Below, piece by piece: positions 8,401 through 16,398 of a stretch of 24,494 bases of DNA. The stretch is from Flavobacterium psychrophilum. Lineage in GTDB: Bacteria; Bacteroidota; Bacteroidia; Flavobacteriales; Flavobacteriaceae. How positions within the stretch are numbered: position 1 is the stretch's first letter; every line of letters begins with the position of its first letter. The DNA is taken from the NCBI GenBank assembly GCA_945866505.1, contig CAMBHH010000027.1, forward strand, positions 1-24,494. The letters run 5' to 3'. Under the pieces are notes generated by a model that saw only the letters and a list, made by a program, of their open reading frames with translations, was not told the origin of the DNA and did no database searches. The translations under genes were made by a program, and so were the position numbers.

Positions 8401-10038
8401 AAAAGTAATTTCAGCCTGGTCATTCCAAAAGGTTATTTCCCCTTTATAATCAACTGTAATTATGGCATTTAAAGCAGAATTCATTATGATTTGCGTACGC
8501 TCTTCACTTTGTTCTAAGAGTTTCTGGTTTAGTATTCTTTGAGTTACATCGGTGTATTTCCAAAGATGGCCTCTGTATTCATCATCTATAAAAATAGGAA
8601 CATAATCCCTAGCTAAAAATCTATTGTCCACTGTTTCTAGAAGTTCTTCGGTTACAGATTTTCTTTTCTGCAAAATATCAAGAATTCTAGGGCTAAACAA
8701 TTCAGATTCTTTAAATAACGCTTTATATTGTTCTGCTGAATTGGTGCAGTCAATGCCTATCATTTTTTCAGGAGAGACTGGAATGGAGAATAAATCACAA
8801 AAAAGATTATTAGTGAACAATATTTTTCGATTTTTATCTTCCACTAATACACCCGATTGCAAATTGGCAAGTAATGTTTTTAACAATTCTACTGTTTGCA
8901 AAAGATTCTTTTCGGCTTCTTTCCTTTTAGAAATGTCTTGAAGAAAAGCGCAGAAATAAATTTCTCCATTTTGATTAATTGGAATTATAGAAGCTTCGCC
9001 AAAGAATTCTACTCCAGCTTTATCTACAAGACGAACCTCTAATTGTTTATTAAAAAAAGAGTCTTCTTCATTTTTCAGGTATTGTTCAATTGTATCATTC
9101 CAAACATTTTGATTGCGTTCTGGGACAATTAAATCTATCATATTCTTTCCTAATGCTTCCTCTTTATTCCAACCGAATATATGCTCCGCTTGACTATTCC
9201 AAAACGTTATTCTTTTGTTACTAGAATTAATTGTAATAATTGAATTTAACGAAGAATTCATTATCAAACGGTTGTGCTCCTCGCTTTGCTCTAATAATTT
9301 TAGCGTTTGGATTTTGGCAGTCACATCGGTGTATTTCCAGAGGTGACCCTTGTATTTACCATCAATAAAAATAGGAATGTAATCGCGTTCTATAAAATGA
9401 TTGTCATTAGTTTCTATCAATTGACCTACGACAAGTTTTTTGTCGCGTAATATTTTTTCTTTAACCTCAATATAATGTTTAGGATCTTTAAATAATGATT
9501 TTGAATTATGCATAAATTCGGAACAATCAATACCTACCAATTCCTCTGGTGGTAGCTTGATTTTGCGCATATCACAAAACAATTGATTGGCAAAAATCAT
9601 TTTGCGGTTTTCGTCTTCGGCCATTATGCCTGATTGAAAATTCGCTAGCAATGTTTTTAACAATGCTACCGTTTCTTGTAATTGCTCTTCCGTTTTCTTT
9701 CTCTTGCTAATTTGCTCCCGTAAATATTCTGAAACAAAAAGCAAATCATCATTGTGTTCGTAATTTATATCATAGTCTAAATCATCTTTATTAATGTTTT
9801 GATATAAATTATTGGCTGCTAAATGTTTAAATTCAATTTCTTTTTTTAACTGAACAGTGATTTCATTGTACTCTCTTTCACTTTGTTGAAAAGTATGATT
9901 CATTATCTCCTTATCTCTTTCAAAAGCCAAATAAGAATCATTAACCGACGTAATAAATGCCTCAAACAAAGGGTTCTCGGTAGAATCAGCCGTTAAAAAT
10001 TTTTTTATTTGTCTTTGTAAAAGCTTATGATAAACCAT
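5443..10038 (-). CDS. Hybrid sensor histidine kinase: seven PAS domains, HisKA, HATPase, receiver, HPt
   Basis: A 1531-residue soluble kinase with no membrane segment. Residues 1-119 are a charged, helical N-terminal region. Residues 120-894 are three tandem ~258-residue modules, each a pair of PAS domains; a seventh PAS follows at ~898-1015. HisKA has the H-box 'NMSHEIRTPLN' (His1044). HATPase has N-box Asn1157/Asn1161, 'DTGIGM' (1193-1198) and 'GGTGLGL' (1222-1228). The receiver has 'LLVEDN', phospho-acceptor Asp1333 in 'LMDIQMP' and Lys1384. The C-terminal HPt domain has 'RLIHKIKPS' (His1472). A full His-Asp-His relay is therefore present in one chain, but the last partner (an Asp on a regulator) must be a separate protein. 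It starts 2 bp after the FIST gene, so the FIST protein is the likely sensory partner (inference). Signal and target are unknown. Confidence 0.96.
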   Translation of the reverse strand: MVYHKLLQRQIKKFLTADSTENPLFEAFITSVNDSYLAFERDKEIMNHTFQQSEREYNEITVQLKKEIEFKHLAANNLYQNINKDDLDYDINYEHNDDLLFVSEYLREQISKRKKTEEQLQETVALLKTLLANFQSGIMAEDENRKMIFANQLFCDMRKIKLPPEELVGIDCSEFMHNSKSLFKDPKHYIEVKEKILRDKKLVVGQLIETNDNHFIERDYIPIFIDGKYKGHLWKYTDVTAKIQTLKLLEQSEEHNRLIMNSSLNSIITINSSNKRITFWNSQAEHIFGWNKEEALGKNMIDLIVPERNQNVWNDTIEQYLKNEEDSFFNKQLEVRLVDKAGVEFFGEASIIPINQNGEIYFCAFLQDISKRKEAEKNLLQTVELLKTLLANLQSGVLVEDKNRKILFTNNLFCDLFSIPVSPEKMIGIDCTNSAEQYKALFKESELFSPRILDILQKRKSVTEELLETVDNRFLARDYVPIFIDDEYRGHLWKYTDVTQRILNQKLLEQSEERTQIIMNSALNAIITVDYKGEITFWNDQAEITFGWKEEEVLGRVFTEFIIPERNRDLWNYSIYQYLNEGHNEFLNTQVELFGLKKSGEEFLAEITITPVNQNNETFFCAFLQDISQRKEAESKLQQTLQLLKTLLANLRSGILVEDENLKILFSNQLFWDIRNTSISPAEMEGIDYSKSFEKAQYLFKDSERFLSRVYEILNSKQPVVDELLETTDNRFLERDYIPIFLNDEYKGHLWKYTDVTQKIQNRKLLEQSEQRNSLIMNSSLNAIINVDDEGTITFWNRQATNVFGWQPEEIMGKLLVETIIPYQNKNVYDSKNGKKIKEIEKSSFKKSIELIGIKQNGEAVTIDCFIVPINQNGRTFFCLFIQDITEKKEAENIRKIQEEKYQNVIAHMNLGLLEVDNNEIIQYVNNSFASISGYEVSELIGKNPSELFVFGEDFDAIKTKNSLRKQGVSDIYQLPVKNKSGEQRWWAISGAPSYDNKGNVIGSIGIHLDITEQKQLELDLEKEKTNALESSKAKEIFLANMSHEIRTPLNAIIGFLRELDKQELTELQKKYVDNSSIASKHLLAIINNILDISKIEAGEMSIEYEDFVFEKSISNVATVLQPSLEQKGLDFNILISNEIERVVKGDPLRLQQILFNLIGNSIKFTSKGSISIDCKVVKSANDFQELKISVSDTGIGMESGFIKNIFKKFSQEDKAVTRKYGGTGLGLSITSELVKLMGGRIEIESEKNVGTTFHIYLNFPKGSDSFIDDEDIEEPVSSIDNISILLVEDNFLNRMVAQNSLQYYNCKVTEAENGVEAIEILKKNTFDVILMDIQMPEMGGIEATEIIRTKLNLTTPIIALTANAFKTEIDRCKKAGMDDYVTKPFEEDILIETIAKHTTNKKTSVPKSKFTEIPATDTLYNLKSLQNICKGNNEFMSEMIVVFIEQTTDALEKSEAAIIENNFTEVSRLIHKIKPSVEILGVASIHKQMKLLEIISQESTDKEQIEDLFSTVKEVLVKSIVQLKDSEYYL
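7357..9681 (-). repeat. Three tandem intragenic repeats encoding PAS-pair modules
   Basis: In the multi-PAS kinase, residues 120-378, 379-636 and 637-894 align with periods of 259 and 258. Each unit begins 'LLKTLLAN', carries the identical block 'GHLWKYTDVT' at 231-240, 490-499 and 748-757, then 'KLLEQSE', 'ITFWN.QA' and 'QDI(S/T).(R/K)KEAE'. DNA units lie at about 8905-9681, 8131-8904 and 7357-8130 and are still clearly similar at base level, for example the shared stretch around 9326, 8549 and 7772. Confidence 0.93.
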
Positions 10039-10040
10039 AA

Positions 10041-11183
10041 TTACTCAATTTCATTTATACCAGTTATGGTCATTGTTTGATTTTGAAGTTCGCAATTTGC
10101 CATTGGATTAAGAGGAGAGATTTCGCCGTAAGAATAAAAGCCTGATAGCATTGTACCGCTGCCAAATATTTCTGAAACTGCCTCAATTTCTTCATCAATT
10201 CTAGTAGGCATAATTAATTTTCTTCCTACGCAACTAATTAATAGGGCTAGTTTTGGCTTGCTATTAACCATTTCAGCACAAGAATTTGCAGCTTCACTTG
10301 CAGCATCAATTAATTTATCAAAATTGGCTTTCATAAATCGGATTTTGCTGCCAATAGGAAGATCTCCAGCAAATGTAATGGATTGTTGTTCATTATCTAT
10401 AGAAAGTATAGTTCTAACAATTGGCTTATGATCATCATCAAATTTAACCGACAAGGGGAAAAGTAGTGCTGAACCAGGGAGTTCATCTGCATATTTTCCC
10501 AAGTAATTTTTGTACAAGCCGAGTGCATTTTTATTGTCTATTTCAAATAATACATTCGATTCTGATTTTGTAACGGTTCTTTCCAGTCCAAAGGATTCCC
10601 AACCGCCTAAAGAACCATGAGACACCATAAACTTATCGCCATAAAAACCTATAGCTACTATTTTGCCCGTTTGCGGTACATCGTTTAAGCCTACAAAAGT
10701 TCTTTCAAATTTACTTCCATCTCCAGCTAAACCTCCAGTGATAAGAACATCTTTCTTTTTTGAAAAATTCATCCCTTTTACGAGTTCACTTCCATTAACT
10801 TTTCCTCCATCTGATAGTACAAAAATTAATTTTAAATTTTCTTGAGGCAAATTATTCACCAAGGTTTTACCCGCGTCATAACTTGAATCGAAATCTTCGA
10901 TATTTATTTGTGACGTATTTATTGTAGTAGATTGAAACTGGATTGCTACAAGTGAAATGGTATCGTCTAAAGCTTCTTTTTCATATATTTCACCTGCTGT
11001 AGAGCACAATGCAATTTCGGCATTGGGAAATTTATTTTTGATATCTAAAAATGATTTTTCTTGAGACACTAGTGCCGCTGAACCAAACCCAATTATTAGT
11101 TGGGCTTCTTCAAAAACTAAATTTTCATCATTACTTTCCTTACAGAAAGAATGGTCTTTGTATAATGCAGATGCTGTTTTCAT
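10041..11183 (-). CDS. FIST domain signal-transduction protein
   Basis: A 380-residue cytosolic protein with FIST N-terminal and C-terminal (FIST_C) domains. Visible signatures are 'AQLIIGFGSAAL' (27-38), 'FPNAEIALCSTAGEIY' (52-67), 'LSDGGKVNGSELVKG' (123-137), 'VLITGGLAGDG' (146-156), 'IGFYGDKFMVSHGS' (178-191), 'LALLISCVGRK' (312-322) and 'LSGFYSYGEISP' (346-357). FIST proteins are proposed small-ligand sensors paired with histidine kinases, diguanylate cyclases or methyl-accepting proteins; the ligand is not settled. The stop codon lies 2 bp before the start of the multi-PAS kinase, so the two are translationally close and almost certainly act together. A degraded paralogue lies about 4.5 kb upstream, at 15710-16398. 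No promoter was recognised in the 472-bp upstream region. Confidence 0.94.
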   Translation of the reverse strand: MKTASALYKDHSFCKESNDENLVFEEAQLIIGFGSAALVSQEKSFLDIKNKFPNAEIALCSTAGEIYEKEALDDTISLVAIQFQSTTINTSQINIEDFDSSYDAGKTLVNNLPQENLKLIFVLSDGGKVNGSELVKGMNFSKKKDVLITGGLAGDGSKFERTFVGLNDVPQTGKIVAIGFYGDKFMVSHGSLGGWESFGLERTVTKSESNVLFEIDNKNALGLYKNYLGKYADELPGSALLFPLSVKFDDDHKPIVRTILSIDNEQQSITFAGDLPIGSKIRFMKANFDKLIDAASEAANSCAEMVNSKPKLALLISCVGRKLIMPTRIDEEIEAVSEIFGSGTMLSGFYSYGEISPLNPMANCELQNQTMTITGINEIE

Positions 11184-11655
11184 AAGAGTTATTTAGGGAT
11201 TAAATTAATTAGTTTGAGATTGAATTTCCAATTTTGGGTTTTCTTGTTGTCTTAAGATATATTTCGGTTCTTATTAGATGGTACATATTGATATTCACTT
11301 TATATTCTTTTAAATTTTTACTTCAGATAGAAAAAAATCAGTCCTGTGGACGCCGTTAAGAGTAAGATCATCTTCAATCAAGAAAGCTTTCAGTGACTTT
11401 ATCAAGTTATGTTTAAGGACTAATATCTTAATAAATTACTAAACTACAAAAAAAATGAAATATAAAATACATTTAATATAAAATGAAATTAAATATCTTA
11501 AAATATAAGCTAAACAGGTCTTTTTATTATGTGTTTTAACATTTAAGAAATGTCAAACATCCAATTTTAACAATTGCATTAGGAACAAATTTTGCAGTAT
11601 AAAAACATAGATATTCACTTAAAACTTTGAAATTAATTTACCACAAATATAAGTC
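11184..11655. other. Intergenic spacer between the HNOBA kinase and the FIST gene
   Basis: 472 bp, AT-rich, with no clear terminator for the upstream kinase and no clear promoter for the FIST gene. One minus-strand stretch (about 11310-11435, 41 codons between stops, no ATG) has an unusually protein-like reading, with segments such as 'AFLIEDDLTLNGVHRTDFF', and a locally higher GC content. It could be a gene remnant or chance. A plus-strand CAAATATA (11644-11651) matches a minus-strand TAnnTTTG -7 box, but it is about 460 bp from the FIST start and has no partner element. Confidence 0.4.
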
Positions 11656-14600
11656 TTACTTTTCTAACCATTTAGAAATGATTTCAAGAAATTGCTCTTC
11701 ATCAAAAGGTTTTGACAAATAGTCATTCATGCCAACACTAAAACACTTTTGCTTTTCTCCTTTTATTACATTGGCTGTTAAAGCGATTATTGGTATTTCT
11801 AATTTAAGTTCTTCTCTGATTACCATTGAAGCTTCAAAACCGTTCAATATTGGCATTTGTAAATCCATTAGCACTAGATCGCAATCGTTATTTTTTAAAT
11901 ATTCTATTGCTTCTTCACCATTTCCAGCTTTTGAAACAAGAACCTCAAATTCATCTAAAATTAAGGTTGCAACCATTCTATTCATTAAATTATCATCAAC
12001 AACCAATATTTTCTTATTCTTAAGAATTTTAGTATTTATGGTATCAGCATCCTTTTTAAATATATCTAATTCCTTCCCCTTTTCCAAAGTAAACCTCACA
12101 TAAATTGTTGTTCCCTTTCCTTTTTCACTTTCTACCAAAATCTCACCGCCCATATTATCTATTAAGTTTTTAGAAATACCCATACCAAGGCCTGTTCCTC
12201 CGTATTTTCTGGAAGTAGACTCGTATTCCTGACTAAACTTTGTGAATAAGTCTTTCAAAAAGGATTGCTCCATACCTATGCCGGTATCAGCAACTTTTAA
12301 TTCTAATTCTTGATAGGTCTCATTGTCTTTCAAAACTTTACAGCTAAGTTCGACACTTCCTTCAAGTGTGAATTTTATTGCATTCGAAACAATATTTAAC
12401 ATTACTTGGTTTATTCGATAAGGGTCACCGATAAGTACAGGAGATAAATGCAAGTCGGTAAATGGATTTGTCAGTGAAATGCCTTTTTCTTCGGCTTTAT
12501 GCATCATTACTTTCATTACATTCTCAATCACTTGTTTCGGAGCAAATGGAATTTTTTCGATTGACAATTGTCCTGATTCCAATTTTGCTAGATCCAATAC
12601 GTCATTTATAATTACTAATAAGTTTTCGGATGCATTTGTAATATTGCCAAGATAACTCCGCTGCTCGTCATTCAAATCAGACTTTAGTAACTGACGACTC
12701 ATTCCCATAATAGCATTCATTGGAGTTCTTATTTCGTGACTCATGTTTGCTAAAAAATTATGTTTCGTTTTGGCTAATTCTTCAGTAACTTTCTTGGCTT
12801 TAATTAGCTCTTTTTCCGCCAAAATACGTTCGGTTATATCTACTGCAAAACCAATTACATATGGATCCTTGCCTGCCTCTTCTTTTAAGTAATTATTATA
12901 TAAAGTATAAACAATTTGACCATTTTTGTGCAAAACCCTGAAAATCCCAGTTGCTTCTTTGGTTATTTTAATCTTATCTAAATACGTTTCTTTAAATAAT
13001 AGTTTATCTTGCTCAGGCATAAAATCTGTGAGGAGGTGTCCGATAAATTCGGAATCTGCATATCCAAAAACTTTACCTACCATCGGATTTGCATCTATAA
13101 ATTTACCTTGCAAATCATGAGTAGTAATAATAGCGAGACTATTATGTATTATTTCACTATATTTTTTTTCACTTTCTTCTTTTTGCTGTTGAATATTTTT
13201 AATATTAGTGATATCAACTCCATAGCCTATTATCAATTCTACCTCCTTATTATTATTTACAACTGGATACAAATTTCTTAAAATATATTTGCTCGTCCCA
13301 TCTGGTTGTTTTATTTCTGCCTCCCAAGTTCTAAGTTCTTTAGATTTTATAATATTAGTAAATAATTTTCTTCTACTCTCAGGTATACTTATCGATTTAT
13401 TTCTCTCTTTTACATAATCTTCATCTTTTTTACCAATAATCCATTTTCTCAATTTTGTATCACTAATAGCCATCGGATTAACATATAAGTAATTATGTTC
13501 CTTGTCAAATACAGCAATATCTGCAGGAATATTGTCTAAAATCTTTTCATAGAAATCTCGAAGTTCCTCCAGTTTTTTGTCGGCATTTATTTTTTCAGTA
13601 ATATCTGTATGTGTTCCAATGGTTTTAAGAGGTTTTCCTTCAATAGTTCGCTCTATAACAGCGCCTCTATCTAGTACCCATTTTATAGTTCCATCTTTAT
13701 GAACAATTCTATACTCTAAAGAATGTTGATCAATTTGACCGCTTTTGTATTTTTTGTCTAAATCCTCAAACAATATTTTATCTTCCTTAAAAATGCAATT
13801 GTACCAAAGTTCTACATTGCTTTTAAATTCAGTTGGGGAATATCCAAGTAAGTCATATTCCTTAGATGACAAAGTCGAAATGTTTGTTCTATAATCGTGC
13901 ATCCAAACATTATCCCCAATTTTTTGAAGTGCTAAATTTATGTTTTGATCAAAAGCACGCAGTTTTGCTTCTGTTTCCTTTTCTACTGTAATATCTTCTT
14001 CAATAGCAAAAAAATTAGTCACCTTGCCTCTTTTATCAAAAATCGGCTGTCCATTAATTCTTAACCAATAGCCTTCGCCTGTTTTTTTATAATTGAAAAC
14101 CTCACAAGTAAAGGGTTTCGAATTTTTAATCTGTTGCCTCATATAGGCTACAGTTTCCACATTGGTTTCTTTTCCTTGCAAAAAAGTTCCTGGTGTTGTA
14201 CCCTTAACATCAGATAAACTGTACCCAGTCATTTGCTCAAAAGCTTTATTTACCCAATCAATTTTTCCGTGAGAATCTGTAATAATCACAGCGTTTATTG
14301 TTTCTTGCACAATGATAGATAACTTTTCTAACTCTTGTTGAATCAATTTTTTAGTGGTAATATCTGTTCCGTAAAGATTAATATATCCTTCCTCTGGCAT
14401 TGCCACACAATCAAATGAATAATCTATAGTATTTGAACTCGCTTCAAAGTTCCATCTTTTCACTTTTTTATCAATTCCAGATGTTATCAATTTAAAAAAC
14501 ATATCATTACGATACGTATTCCCTTCATATTCCATAAAATCGAGGTTGGATGCTGCAGGGTTATTTTGCAACACATCTCCATCGTAATTGATTCTTATAT

Positions 14601-15141
14601 TTGGATCCGGGTTTTGGTTAGGAAATAAAGCCATATTGTAAAACTCTTTATTTGCCTTATCTAGTTGATGTTTTTGCTCATTAATAGTGGACACCAATTC
14701 TTTTAAATCTTGGTTTGTAATTTCGACTGTTTTCATCAAGTGAAGCAAATCAATCAACGAATCATTCTTTGCGAAATCATCAATTACGAGTTTATTTTCA
14801 AGAACTTCTTCCATATGGCTAAACCATGGCGAGCCTAAAAATAACATTTCAGCTGTTTCTTCTCTATATTCAAACTGACCTCTCAACATCAATTTTTTAT
14901 CAGAAAATAATTCCAACATAACCAACTGATTTTGTAATGCAATTAAATCATCAAATGAATTTACTGCCGTATGCGGTCGTGGAATGAAAAAAAACTGATT
15001 GAAATTTTGATCTTTTTGTATCCTACATAGTTTATTTATGGATTTTCCAAAAGCAACAACCTTCAATTCCTTATTTATTAAAATATAAAATGGAAAGAGA
15101 CGGTTAAATTGTTCTTCGTTAAAAGAAAAATGATTAGGCAT
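11656..15141 (-). CDS. H-NOX-associated hybrid histidine kinase: HNOBA, multiple PAS, HisKA, HATPase, receiver
   Basis: 1161 residues from the ATG at 15141. A TTG 9 bp further upstream, inside the H-NOX gene, is the alternative start. Residues ~2-142 are an HNOBA domain, as in soluble guanylate cyclases and H-NOX-linked kinases: 'FNRLFPFYILINKELKVVAFGKSI', 'IPRPH', 'MLRGQFEY', 'MLFLGSPW', then a helical signalling segment (~142-167). About five PAS-like domains follow (~175-262, 277-387, 398-517, 527-645, 657-772). HisKA has 'ANMSHEIRTPMN' (His802). HATPase has 'DTGIGM' and 'GGTGLGM'. The receiver has 'LVVDDN', Asp1093 in 'LMDLQMP' and Lys1144. There is no HPt, unlike the neighbouring kinase, so phosphate must pass to a separate HPt. 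The ATG is 2 bp after the H-NOX stop, which indicates a coupled pair. It is probably cytosolic, with activity set by NO binding to H-NOX. Confidence 0.94.
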   Translation of the reverse strand: MPNHFSFNEEQFNRLFPFYILINKELKVVAFGKSINKLCRIQKDQNFNQFFFIPRPHTAVNSFDDLIALQNQLVMLELFSDKKLMLRGQFEYREETAEMLFLGSPWFSHMEEVLENKLVIDDFAKNDSLIDLLHLMKTVEITNQDLKELVSTINEQKHQLDKANKEFYNMALFPNQNPDPNIRINYDGDVLQNNPAASNLDFMEYEGNTYRNDMFFKLITSGIDKKVKRWNFEASSNTIDYSFDCVAMPEEGYINLYGTDITTKKLIQQELEKLSIIVQETINAVIITDSHGKIDWVNKAFEQMTGYSLSDVKGTTPGTFLQGKETNVETVAYMRQQIKNSKPFTCEVFNYKKTGEGYWLRINGQPIFDKRGKVTNFFAIEEDITVEKETEAKLRAFDQNINLALQKIGDNVWMHDYRTNISTLSSKEYDLLGYSPTEFKSNVELWYNCIFKEDKILFEDLDKKYKSGQIDQHSLEYRIVHKDGTIKWVLDRGAVIERTIEGKPLKTIGTHTDITEKINADKKLEELRDFYEKILDNIPADIAVFDKEHNYLYVNPMAISDTKLRKWIIGKKDEDYVKERNKSISIPESRRKLFTNIIKSKELRTWEAEIKQPDGTSKYILRNLYPVVNNNKEVELIIGYGVDITNIKNIQQQKEESEKKYSEIIHNSLAIITTHDLQGKFIDANPMVGKVFGYADSEFIGHLLTDFMPEQDKLLFKETYLDKIKITKEATGIFRVLHKNGQIVYTLYNNYLKEEAGKDPYVIGFAVDITERILAEKELIKAKKVTEELAKTKHNFLANMSHEIRTPMNAIMGMSRQLLKSDLNDEQRSYLGNITNASENLLVIINDVLDLAKLESGQLSIEKIPFAPKQVIENVMKVMMHKAEEKGISLTNPFTDLHLSPVLIGDPYRINQVMLNIVSNAIKFTLEGSVELSCKVLKDNETYQELELKVADTGIGMEQSFLKDLFTKFSQEYESTSRKYGGTGLGMGISKNLIDNMGGEILVESEKGKGTTIYVRFTLEKGKELDIFKKDADTINTKILKNKKILVVDDNLMNRMVATLILDEFEVLVSKAGNGEEAIEYLKNNDCDLVLMDLQMPILNGFEASMVIREELKLEIPIIALTANVIKGEKQKCFSVGMNDYLSKPFDEEQFLEIISKWLEK

Positions 15142-15143
15142 AG

Positions 15144-15686
15144 CTACCAATTTACTTTAAATATTTCGTGCGTATTTCCAGTATCACGACTTTGTATTAA
15201 TTCTATATTAGAATCAACCTCGTACATTTTTGACAACCCCATAAGAAGTCCTCTAACAAATTCTTGCAACCCTTCCCGTTTCGAGTGGTAATGTATATCT
15301 ATTGAATTTTCTTCGACATTACTAACTTTAAATTCAGGTGGAGTCAATTTTGGATACATCAACATAATCCTGTTATGAAAAGAAGGAAGATTTACTAAAA
15401 ACTCTTTCAAATTATTTCCACCAGCTTGCATTAAACCACCATATTTTTCTTTACCCGTTTTTAATATCCACCATTCACCAAAGGCTTGTAAAACATCGCC
15501 AACAGAAATATTCAATACTTCTGAAGCAGCTACTGCCAACTTATAAGTTATATCATCATCGTAGGGTTCGTTACTTAAAAAAAAGTCAATGTCAACGCCG
15601 CTTTTTACTTTTACTTCTTTCCATTTATCCGCACCAAACTGATCTGATATAAGATCCTGAATCGCTTTATTTACAATCCCATACAT
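15144..15686 (-). CDS. H-NOX haem-binding nitric oxide sensor
   Basis: 180 residues, the usual length for a stand-alone H-NOX. It begins with the family start 'MYGIVNKAI'. Proximal haem ligand His104 lies in 'NLPSFHNRI'. The haem-propionate motif YxSxR is 'YHSKR' (Tyr133, Ser135, Arg137). The conserved proline region is 'LTPPEFK' (Pro116/117), and 'FGEWW' and 'GLLMGLSKMYEV' also fit. The distal pocket positions that hold O2 in Thermoanaerobacter H-NOX (Trp9, Asn74, Tyr140) appear to be hydrophobic or non-tyrosine here, which suggests NO rather than O2 binding (inference from approximate numbering). In known systems a stand-alone H-NOX inhibits its partner kinase when NO binds. Here it directly precedes the HNOBA kinase, and a degraded FIST gene lies 23 bp upstream. 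Confidence 0.95.
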   Translation of the reverse strand: MYGIVNKAIQDLISDQFGADKWKEVKVKSGVDIDFFLSNEPYDDDITYKLAVAASEVLNISVGDVLQAFGEWWILKTGKEKYGGLMQAGGNNLKEFLVNLPSFHNRIMLMYPKLTPPEFKVSNVEENSIDIHYHSKREGLQEFVRGLLMGLSKMYEVDSNIELIQSRDTGNTHEIFKVNW

Positions 15687-15709
15687 AGTTTTTTTGTTAA
15701 ATTAAAAAA

Positions 15710-16398
15710 TTAATCTTCATAAAATGAAGTAATTGTCATAGTTTGATTGTGCAATTGGCAGTCTGTTCCTTCATTGAAAGGAGAAATTTTTCAATAGGAA
15801 TAAAAACCTGCTAAAACTATATCATTATCTAATGTGTTGTTTACAGCTTTTATTTATTCGTCTATTGGAGGACTTAACATAAGTTTTCTTCCTACGCAAC
15901 TTATTAATAGTGCACATCTTGGTTTAGATTTAAAATTAGTAGCATCTGCTTTATGTCCTTTGGTCACCAAAATATTTTTATCAATTTGAGTTGATAAACC
16001 TTTTAAAATCTCACTTCCGTCAACTTGCAAGGCTAGTGAATAAGCCAATTTTTCCTTTGGTAATTTTTTAAATAGTCAAATTCCTACACCATAACCATTC
16101 TTGTAATCGTTAATATTAACTGTTATTGATTCGATTTTTGTTTTTTCAAACTGTACTGCAACGCCCCTACAAATGAATCATTTAAAACCCAATCTTGATC
16201 AATTTCGCGTGAGGTGCTATATAAAGCTATTTGAGCAGCTGGGAATTTAGATTTAATAGTAGGATAAATACTATCAACCTCAAGCATTTCTTTTGAACCA
16301 AAACATAAAATAAGAATTACTTTGTGTTCTTAAAAAGGTTGACTCTTTTTATCGATCGAACAAGTATTTTCAAGAAACTAGTATAATGATGTTTTCAC
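15710..16398 (-). pseudogene. Decayed FIST-domain gene (frameshift, internal stops, internal deletion)
   Basis: Read on the minus strand, the segments match the intact FIST protein encoded at 10041-11183 from end to end. The start region reads VKTSLY then stop then FLENTCS; next come 'KVILILCFGSKEM', 'KFPAAQIALYSTSREI', 'AVQFEKTKI', 'KKLPKEKLAYSLALQVDGSEILKG', 'KPRCALLISCVGRKL', 'VLAGFYSY' then stop then 'KISPF', and finally 'CQLHNQTMTITS' before a TAA at 15710-15712. It carries at least four in-frame stops and a frameshift near 16165. About 150 codons of the middle are missing: the GLAGDG region joins directly to 'SKP.LALLISCVGR'. The longest surviving frame is only 64 codons. It is the natural first gene of the H-NOX/HNOBA kinase unit and suggests that unit once had a FIST partner. 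Confidence 0.88.

Noticed and set aside
15142..15150. TTG at 15150 as the start of the HNOBA kinase
   Set aside because: An ATG at 15141 directly precedes the HNOBA domain and lies 2 bp after the H-NOX stop. The TTG would add only three residues inside the H-NOX gene. It cannot be fully excluded.
15854..16048. 64-codon minus-strand frame as a small gene
   Set aside because: It is the longest uninterrupted piece of the decayed FIST gene: its two ends match separate parts of the intact FIST protein.
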